This document shows positions 1-8,173 of a stretch of 64,000 nucleotides of DNA, piece by piece. The stretch is from Boswellia sacra (lineage: Eukaryota > Streptophyta > Magnoliopsida > Sapindales > Burseraceae): the NCBI GenBank assembly GCA_013180625.2, contig SNVD02001190.1, forward strand, positions 62,001 to 126,000, given 5' to 3'. Every line of letters starts with the position of its first letter. Positions within the stretch are counted from its first letter, which is position 1. The notes beneath the pieces are model-generated. The model was not told the origin of the DNA, did not search any database, and saw only the letters and a program-made list of their open reading frames with translations. A program made the position numbers and the translations under genes.

Positions 1-431
1 CTGCCATTGCAGGAGTCTTGATATGGCTCAGCTGTGTGAGAAAGAAGGCTGGGCCCAGAAACCCAATTGATTGCATGATCTGCAAATTCAACAGGATTCA
101 TAGAAGAATTATTTTGAATTAGTGGAATGCTACTACCATACGTATATAATTGGATGGTTAAGAAAAGAAAAAGCACTCCCCCAGTAGAAATTTCAGTCTC
201 TTTAGACAGAGATGAACAAGCACTTTTGATTTTAATAAGAAAAGAACTATGCACAGAATATTTGCTCCATTTAATTTTTCAAAGAGTTATAGGAAGCCAC
301 GTGTTAAGAATTTATTAGTATACGAATCAACAATTCCACACCCAATAAAATATAGATGATGAAGGCACATATTGAGAGCGAGTAGAGAATTAAAATTGGA
401 GAGCATCCCAACAATTTAAACTAAGTTTCAC

Positions 432-697
432 CTCAGTAGCAACATCTAGTTGCAGAAGTACAGGAATCGGTGAACCAAGAGTAATCGGTGTATAAATTAC
501 AATTGCTTTCCTATGCCACATAAAAATCATGATAAGAAAGAGAGGAAAAAAATAAAAGAAAAAAGAAAAAAGAAATATAGATATCATGAATTACTTTTCA
601 GGCGTAAGAATTTTTCGGTCTTTATTGAATTCGTAAAGCCAATCCTCATCCTCATTGTCTAAGTCATACTCAATGAACTCCCCAATCTCAGCCCGAG
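432..697 (-). pseudogene. Enhancer of polycomb-like (EPL) exon remnants
   Basis: Two minus-strand exon-like blocks. Block 595-697 follows a good acceptor (TTTTGGCAG) and reads AEIGEFIEYDLDNEDEDWLY then EFNKDRKILTPEK without a stop, ending at a GTAATT donor. Block 432-510 follows TGGCATAG and reads TPITLGSPIPVLLQLDVATE before a GTGAAA donor. These match, from family knowledge, two neighbouring parts of the plant EPL domain, the NuA4 acetyltransferase scaffold region. The conserved stretch normally between them (FETLLFKLEVLDHK-like) is absent, and I found no N-terminal or C-terminal EPL exons nearby. I read this as a captured or decayed gene fragment, not a working gene. It lies about 2.7 kb left of a CACTA transposon end. 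Confidence 0.7.
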
Positions 698-2459
698 CTG
701 CCAAAACAAACAAAAAAAATTTAACCATCTAAGTTTACCTAAATAATCTAGATAAACCCATTTGGTGCATAGGTTTGTTGATATACAAGGATATCTTATA
801 TTATTATCATATATATTCTTCAAAATGGCCCAAAATCCCATAAACTTTGAATTAGCTATAAATAAACTCTGGATTAGACAAGTAGTAAGAAATTAGCTAT
901 AAATAAACTTTGAATAAAAGAATTAGTGTTTACCAATTATGAGATGAAAAATGTTGCTGGCTCATTGAAATTGAAATATGATAAATATTGTAAATACTGG
1001 AGGACCTGAAAAAAAAAAAAGAATTTTATAACATACCTCATTATCATTATGTCTTGAATAGTCTCTAGGTGTTTGTTAAAATGCCCATTAGAACATTAAC
1101 ATGATATTATCATGTACAATAAATTTACAACTACAAACATAGCAAGTGAATCTCACTAATTCAAAGAGCTAGTCAAAGATAAGGACTAGTCGGTGCAAAT
1201 TCATATAAAATCTTAGAAGTCAAAGACAAGAACTAGTCATTGCAGCTTTCTCAAAAGCTGGAGCAAAACAGGGAGATATACAAAATAAAGAACTAGTTAG
1301 TGCAGAATCATATTGATTATAGATTGAAAAGTGAATCAATTAAAGCAACATATAATAAAATTTAAAATATGGAAGAAAGTGATCAACATAATATGCTTCA
1401 CTAAAAGACAACCAAAGTGAGCTTCATGATATAATAATAATAATAATAGCAACTATAAATAAAGATCCACTTCCGCCTAAACTAATATAGGCTTGATGAA
1501 AAGCAATCATTTTAAGTAAAAGGAGGCTTCCTGGAGAATCACCTGGTCCAACTATGCTTGTCCAAACCAAAATTCCAATGCCACTCGCGTTTCCCTATCT
1601 ACTTTAACCATAATTTGAAACCCAAGGATCTGAAAATTTGATGAAGTAAGACAACAATTTTCATGTAGGGAAAACCAATAAATATAGTAGTAACATTGAT
1701 ACGCCAGCTATTTCGTGAACTTGATAGATATAGAGATGACATCGATATGCCAAAGCTTTTAGATGAACTTGAAGACTCCAAATTGGATTCTAGATATAAA
1801 ATAAAACTTGACTAGGAAATTAGTAAAATTGGAAGCGCAAAAAAATTGAGCTAATGCTAACCTCTTAACAAAAAATTACAACTAATAAAAGACATCATTA
1901 ATCACTAAAATTGAAAACAAACAATCACTCACTCCACAAAGCAACTTTCCACTTTCTCCAAAAACTGAAGATAATTATTAAAAAAAAAATTAATAAGCTT
2001 GTAGTTACCTACATCCTGAGTCCGACGAAAATCTTGGCCAAAATTGCTCTCCTTCTCTTTTTGTTCTCTCTTCCTTTCATGTCAATAATCTAGTTCCTAA
2101 CATTATTTTAATGGCAATGAAGAAACACAAACTCAAATTAATCAGCCTAAAAATCTGAGATGGTAAAAAAAATTAAAAAATTAAAAAATTGAAAAAAGCA
2201 TTGAATTCTATATTACTTATAGCAACTTGGAGTCAATCAAAAAAATTAATTAAAAATATATAAACAACTTCAGAGGCTTCTGCAAGCAGCTTTGATTTGA
2301 TGCACCACCCACAATTTTTTTATTCCAATTTTTTTATCTAGGGACCTGCTCAACCAAGATTCTGATTTCCTGCACCAAAACCTTGCATTTCCATCACAGT
2401 GAACACAAACACCACTGCCGCTATCAAAACAACACAGCAAATGAATACCACCACCGTAC

Positions 2460-2760
2460 CTTATAAGCGATGCTCAAGAAACAGGGGAATAATTGGGAAA
2501 TTTGGTGGGAACTTAGCCAATTTCATTTTGGAGGGTGATGATGAGATTGGTAGGAGAGAGAAATGAGAAATAGAGAGATGACGAGTTCTGAAAGAGAGAC
2601 ATGGAGAGATGGCTAGGGTTTTGAGATGAAAAAGAAGAGATAAAACGAGATCTGAAAGAGCGAAATGGGCAGACGACCTTCCAATTGCTATGCAGGAGGA
2701 AGTTTGAAATAGATTCGAGAGGAAATTTGATTATAGATTTCAAAGATTGGGGAACTTAGG
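2460..2760 (-). other. Putative 5' UTR exon of a minus-strand transcript
   Basis: Read on the minus strand this is a CT-rich leader containing the AAACCCTAGCC motif common in plant leaders, then a possible donor (TATAAG then GTACGG) near 2460. The 76-codon frame inside has no recognisable domain. It sits just inside the AT-rich subterminal zone of the CACTA end, where CACTA transcripts usually start. A leader exon belonging to the transposon's internal transcript is therefore plausible but unproven. Confidence 0.3.
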
Positions 2761-3204
2761 TATGTGAGAGGGAAGAAGAAGAGGGGGAACGAAAAAAGGC
2801 ATAAATGAGAGCACACAAAAAAAGAAATATAAATGAGGCATGAACGGGAACGAAATATAATTTTAATTATTTTTAATAATTTAATATGATTTTTTAAATT
2901 TAATAATATAAAATTATATTTTTTTATTTTTTATTTTGATATATAATATTTTCTTTTTAATATGAAAACACATTCATGAGAAAGAACATTTGGTTTTTAT
3001 TGTATAATATATATACTTCCTTAATGGCTTTATGGAATTTCATTTTTCTAAATTTTTTATAATATTATATTTTTTAAATTGATTAAAATTAATTTTTTTC
3101 TTATTTCATAAATTAATTATTTACATGTTATTTATTTTTAAATTTCATATATTTTATGAATTAATATAAAAAATTAAATAATAATTTAATTTATTCACAT
3201 TTTA

Positions 3205-3426
3205 GCAACGTGCGTAAGGTGCACGTTGCTAAAACTTGTTTTTCGCAACGTGCGTAAGGTGCACGTTGCTAAAACTTGTTTTTCGCAACGTGTATTTTGC
3301 GCACGTTGCTGAAACTTGTTTTTCGCAACGTGCATTTGTTGCACGTTGCCAAAAGGTAGCTTTCGCAACGTGCACTATGTGCACGTTGCGAAAGGCCTGT
3401 TGCCATAAACCTTTTTTCTTCTAGTG
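3205..3426. mobile_element. Right terminus of a CACTA (En/Spm) DNA transposon
   Basis: Five units start at 3205, 3245, 3285, 3325 and 3365, an exact 40-bp period. Each holds GCAACGTGC, a spacer of about 7 bp, then GCACGTTGC, so each unit can fold into a hairpin. The block ends with TTTTTTCTTCTAGTG at 3412-3426, whose reverse complement begins CACTAGAAGAAAAAA, the terminal inverted repeat style of plant CACTA elements. Subterminal arrays of short direct and inverted repeats are where CACTA transposase subunits bind. No matching CACTA... left end was found between 1 and 3200, so the left end is probably outside the window or lost. The bases after TAGTG are AAA, a possible half of the 3-bp target duplication. 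Confidence 0.82.
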
Positions 3427-3440
3427 AAATATTTGTCTAA

Positions 3441-4301
3441 GGGTTCGTTTGTTTTCCACCACTGAAGTCTGAAACCATTTAGACTTAAGTGATAGACATT
3501 ACTATTTCTGTTTGTTTTCAATTCTAAACCACTTTTTTTCGGATGCAATTGTTTGAATCTAAAAAGTGAAAAAATATCACTTAATACATCTGAATCTGCA
3601 AGATGTTATAAACTACCAAAAATGCCCCTGCAAATAAAACTATTTTATCTTCTTCAACCCTTAACCTAGCCGCCATGCTCACCTCTCCTCTTAACAATTC
3701 AACCAGTCACCGTCAGCCTTTACTGGTGTACATCCGCAACACCTTATGTAGTAATAGAATCATCTCAACATCCATGCCTCGTCGACCTCCCATCTAGCAT
3801 CTCCTACATCTTGTGTTGGAGTTCCTCCTGAAACTGGTTGACGAGAGTCAGATTAGGATTGGCAAATCGATCAAACAAGAGGTCGAGAAGGACGGAATGG
3901 TGTGGCGGAAGAGACTAATGAGTGAAGGAGGTGTGCAAAACTGAGGTCGTCCGCCTTTAGCGGTGCCCAGTGTTGGCAATTTCCAACTTTTAAAAAGTTT
4001 TAATTATTTAATTATTTTTTATTTAAAAAAATAATTTGCTTAATATATACGTAAAAAATGTCATTGATAAATTTTAATAATTTTTAAATAAATTTAAATT
4101 AATTAAAAATTTTATATAATTATTATCATATGTTGTATCTTCTATGCTATGCTAGAAGGGTAAATAGGATAAAATTTTTATTTATCACTTATTTTAAGAT
4201 GTATGAAAAATAAAAAACAAACATATTTTTCAGTGGTCTAAATTAAATCCTAAAAAGTATTTAAATCTAAAAAGTTTTAAGTGATGCAAACAAACAGCCA
4301 C
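3441..4301. mobile_element. PIF/Harbinger-type non-autonomous element
   Basis: The left end GGGTTCGTTTGTTTTC and the right end (reverse complement GTGGCTGTTTGTTTGC) form imperfect terminal inverted repeats. They are flanked by TAA at 3438-3440 and 4302-4304, the 3-bp TAA/TTA duplication typical of PIF/Harbinger and Tourist insertions. The 861-bp body has A/T-rich arms with inverted AATCTAAAAAGT and AAGTGAT motifs, and a GC-richer centre (about 3660-3960) without a long open frame. No transposase is present. Confidence 0.65.
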
Positions 4302-4312
4302 TAAGTGATAAC

Positions 4313-5216
4313 GTCAATGAATCGTCCTCTTGGCAGTGATAAAGTAAGGGTAATTTTAGTACTTTTAACATTGAGTTTGGTTAAAAAGAAATAGGATGTT
4401 GGCAAAAATCAAAACAATCCTAAAATTTCAATTTATTTGCACATTTCCTTGATTTTAGTAGTCTCCAACGCGACTCGAATAAGGGATTTTCACTCTTTTA
4501 ATTTTAAAACGTAAAATCTCTTTCTTTCCGAGTTTCCAACGCGATTCGCACTAGGGTTTTCACTCTTCACTCTTCTCAAAGTAAAAACCCTCCAAAACAG
4601 TCCGCAAACATTGACTAAAACCAGCCATGATGGCCAGCCGATTCCAGGCGGCTGCACTGGTGGCTGCTCCGAGCTACCCCAACGCCGTCGCCTTGTCCCA
4701 CAAGAACTTGATAGCCATTGCTTCCGGTCATCTCGTCACCAGTCTGCAATACTTCTCTATTTGAGCTCACTATCGCAGTTCAATAAGCGTTATTGTAATA
4801 GCTTTTGATCATTAAATTACACATCGATTCACTGCTCCATCAGGTTGCCTAAGGAAATTGAGTTTTCAAATTATTATTATTATTTTTATAAATAATTTCA
4901 CTTTAGATGTAAATAGAAAAAGATTTGTTTACATATTTAATGTGGTGTTGTTCAATTCAGAATCCAGCATTGCCTTTTGGTCCTAGAGGCTTGATCACAG
5001 TTCCAAATTGTGAACAACCATATCCAATTGGTGTTGTAAAAAGAGAAGGTAAGAAATTATAACGAAAATATGATTCACTCGCTTTTCTTTATGTTTGATT
5101 ATAGTGGTTTTTATTTATGGAATTCAAACAAATCAAAATTTTCACAGATTTACTTAAAGGTTGCGTGTTGACCATCTCTTTACGCGGAGACCACCATCCT
5201 TGTGTTAGATCAATTT
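4313..5216 (+). pseudogene. 5' partial duplicate (copy A) of the TFIIIC90 gene
   Basis: The segment matches the intact gene's upstream region, exon 1, intron 1, exon 2, intron 2 and half of exon 3 almost base for base (compare 16020-16950). The ATG equivalent to 16360 is at 4630. Exon 1 spans 4630-4746, exon 2 4961-5048 and exon 3 starts at 5148. Breaks: the exon 1 donor CTG|GTATGC has become CTGCAATAC, and there are substitutions such as TGG to TTG in the Asn-Ala-Val-Ala-Trp stretch. Similarity ends abruptly near 5216, so all later exons are missing. The start codon and promoter-proximal sequence survive, so it could still be transcribed, but the product would be a short aberrant peptide. 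Confidence 0.85.
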
Positions 5217-5299
5217 TCAAACCTAAATATATAAAACAATTCATGGAAAAAGGTATTATGAAACTCCATTTGCAGTTCACTCGTTTATTCTATAATTGA

Positions 5300-6050
5300 C
5301 ACAATTTCTGTCTCAGTTACAAGTAGTGAGCAAATATCAGTTTCTCATAAAGATCACATACAAGATGGGCAAACAGGTTACTCACAAAACAAAGAGAACC
5401 ATTGGCTGCAGACCAGAGTTCATCAAAACTCAAAACAAGTGTAAAATAAAATATGTCCAAACAAGTTAACAAAGAGCACCAAACAGAGCTCTCCGTGATG
5501 ACTATTCGCTTCATTGAAGTCCTCAAAGTCCAAACCTGAGCCTTACAAAGCCACCAGTCATCCCCACATTGCACCAACAATTTAAATTCTTTCTCGGCCA
5601 TCAGAACACATGTACTTAACAGTCAATTCATTCTAACAAACTAAACAAACATCTCCAAGCAAATAAAGCCCAGAACTGAAAACAAAACCACTATATTCAA
5701 ATACAATCCGCCATTGAATACAATCTCAATTAGGCGAATCTAAGAAACCGAACCGATTACTAAATCAGAGAACCTGTAAAAACTAACAGACATGAAAATA
5801 TTGCACCAAAGATTTAAGAGCTTGAAGAAGACCGCTGCAGACCGATTACGTGGCCCACCGTCCATGCGCTAGCGATCAATGCTTGAGACAGAGACGGAGA
5901 GCTTGAGCTAGGGTTTGGCCTCCTCGTCGTCGTGCCTCGGCTAGCTGAGAAGCATGTAATCTCCTTGTTTGCCTTCGATGCGATCGGAGATGAAATTATT
6001 TGAGTTGGAGATGATTTTGCAATCCATCCGTCCATTTTGTAATTAAAAGC
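5300..6050 (-). other. Unidentified transcript-like segment
   Basis: This segment is GC-richer than its surroundings. On the minus strand it begins near 6035 with a leader-like part containing AAACCCTAGCTC, preceded by an AT-rich possible TATA region (about 6070-6080). Small frames include 5814-6035 (73 codons, Ser-rich) and 5317-5601 (94 codons starting MAEKEFKLLVQ). I recognise no family in either. It may be the first exon or UTR of a lost gene, a non-coding transcript, or part of a transposon. It directly abuts the breakpoint of the TFIIIC90 copy A. Confidence 0.3.
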
Positions 6051-7159
6051 AAACTCGTTTTGGACGGCTAAGATTATATATTACGTGGGACCCACAAGTC
6101 TGGTGGTAATTTTACCCTGCGACGTGTGCAATTATTCGAACAAATCCAATTGTCAAGTAAAATATTAAATACCTCGTATAATCTGGTTTGGAAAAAAATT
6201 TAATTTTTTTTTTGAAATATATTGAAATTTTAAAGGATTTTTTAAATCTTTCAAAATTCTATAATTTATACGTATAGGAGACATCTTAATTTTTTAGAAT
6301 TTATGGAATATTTTGTAAGGACATATGAAGTTTGTGATCCGAAAATTTTTTTAATTAAATAAATTTTATTAATTGAGTTATGTCTCAAAATATCTGAATA
6401 CCTTTTTGATATAATATTTTTAAAAAATAGAGTTAAGAACCATGGAGTGCTACAAAATGGTAAATGGATAATGGTTTTTTATTTTATTTTATGGTTTTGC
6501 TTTTATACTAGTTTCTTAATTTACAGAAAAAATATCTGTTTTTCAAAGTATTTCAAACAAATTTATTTTCCAAACTATTTTGTTATCTGTAGTTTCCAAA
6601 AAAAAGAACGTTCTGATATTTTCTAAAAATTTTGAGAGGAAAAGGGTAAAACAATTGTCTTGAAGTCATAATGTATGTAATAGTTTCTTTTCTATATAAA
6701 TTTAATTAAAAAATTTGTTTTCTAATCTAAAGTCATTTTGAAATTTACGGCATGACATAACGTGTTTTAGATCATAAAGTCAATTCTATCATGTCAAGTG
6801 TTTTCATCAATCATTTAATAAAATATACCAATGCCGATAATAATAGATTGATGATAGGAAGGTTTAATGAAAGTTTTTGAAACAAAAGGTGAATGCCTTT
6901 AATTCAATAAATCATAAGGGAGGTATTAGTTTGTCTTAAAAATTCCAAAGGAGGGTTTCGATATTTTAGAAGGGCATAGGGTTTTCTATTTCCTCAGAGT
7001 CGGAAAACTTTCCCTATTATACTTGTCTTTCGAAAAATATAAAATAGCCAACTCGATTTCTAGTTCAGTAAAACTTCTTTTTTTTTTTTTCTTTTTTTCT
7101 TTTTTTCTTTTTGTTCAATTGCCTAAAAATTATTATAAAATATGGGGTTGATGTTAAAA
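6051..7159. other. AT-rich intergenic DNA with diverged upstream repeat
   Basis: No gene is visible. The part from about 6780 to 7010 (GATTGATGATAGGAAGG, GAAAGTTTTTGAAA, GGGAGG) is a diverged relative of 13600-13760 and 15420-15600. It therefore belongs to the same duplicated upstream unit as the TFIIIC90 fragments. A T-rich run lies at 7078-7112. Confidence 0.5.
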
Positions 7160-7485
7160 TTATTCACTCTTCTCTCTTCTATACTAATATCCTGCAGGTT
7201 TCAAAGCAGCCAACTTTATTTTGCCTCCAAAACAGTTGGCAAACATTCACAAAAGCCAACAACGATCGCTAGTCGATTCCATGCGGCTACTCTGAGTTAC
7301 CCAAACACAATTGCCTCGTCCAACAAGAACTTGATAGTCGTCGCTTCTGACCATCTTCTCGCGATTCTGGTATTCTTCTCAAATATTTATGTTCATTTTT
7401 GCGGATGAATTAGTGTTGCAAAAATTTCGATCATTACATTACGATAATGATTCACTGTCTTTTCTGATTGCCTAAGAATATTGTG
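7160..7485 (+). pseudogene. Second 5' fragment (copy B) of the TFIIIC90 gene
   Basis: Matches the leader, exon 1 and the start of intron 1 of the intact gene (compare 16260-16580) but is more diverged than copy A. The start codon has changed: CGATGGCC is CGATCGCT here, with ATC at 7265-7267. A short deletion removes codons of the Ala-rich stretch (Leu-Val-Ala-Ala-Pro). The exon 1 donor CTGGTATTC is kept. Similarity ends about 7485. No later exon follows, so this is a dead 5' fragment. Confidence 0.75.
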
Positions 7486-8173
7486 GGCCAAATGGTTATA
7501 AATTTTGTGTTTTTGTTTTTTATATTTTTGTTTCAAAAGAAAAAACAAAATATGCATATGCGTTTTTCAAAGAGAATAAATGATAGAAAATATGTTTGGT
7601 TATTTATAATTTATGTTTTTATTTTGAAATAAATGATAGTAAAAAAATTAAAAATATTTTTATTTTTAAATATCATATAATTATTAATATATAGTATTTC
7701 ATGAATAATTATTTGTACTAAAATTATAAATATTATTTGAAACAAAAAAGAACAAAAGACAAATTAAGTAGAATGATAGAAAAGAGAAAACAACTTCTTT
7801 CTATATTTATTTTCTTGAAAACAATGCTTTATATGTGTTGTACTTAAATTTTGTGTTTTCTTTATTTTGAAATAAAAATGGCTAAACAAACAGCTTGGGC
7901 ACAAATTCCCATGTACCCAAAACAAAATGAAAATGGTTAAAACATTAACAAAAACATAAAAACAAATGGGCCCTAAATTTTAACATTCTTAGCTTGGCCT
8001 TTTTTTTTTTCGGAGAAACTATTTTCAAATACAATATTTAACTTCATTTTACAAAGTTCAAAATCAAGTTCATATACAAACACATACAAAATAAAGTTGC
8101 TAACTTTAAGTTTATTACAGATCAATATGTCACATGATTACTGATGAACGAACTAAAAGGAAACAGCTCTAAA
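7486..8173. other. AT-rich spacer
   Basis: Intergenic DNA between the copy B fragment and the 3' end of the receptor-like protein gene. I see no gene, RNA or clear repeat in it. The right part presumably includes the 3' UTR of the minus-strand gene. Confidence 0.4.

Noticed and set aside
3..120. Plus-strand frame reading AIAGVLIWLSCVRKKAGPRN up to a stop at about 120, looking like the end of a membrane protein
   Set aside because: Too short and cut by the window edge; no family recognised, no supporting splice context.
1705..1815. Plus-strand frame RQLFRELDRYRDDIDMPKLL followed by a further charged stretch
   Set aside because: Looks protein-like but has stops close on both sides, no recognised homology and no clear splice sites.
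3236..3424. 62-codon Cys-rich plus-strand frame
   Set aside because: It is a translation of the CACTA 40-bp repeat array, which explains its periodic sequence.
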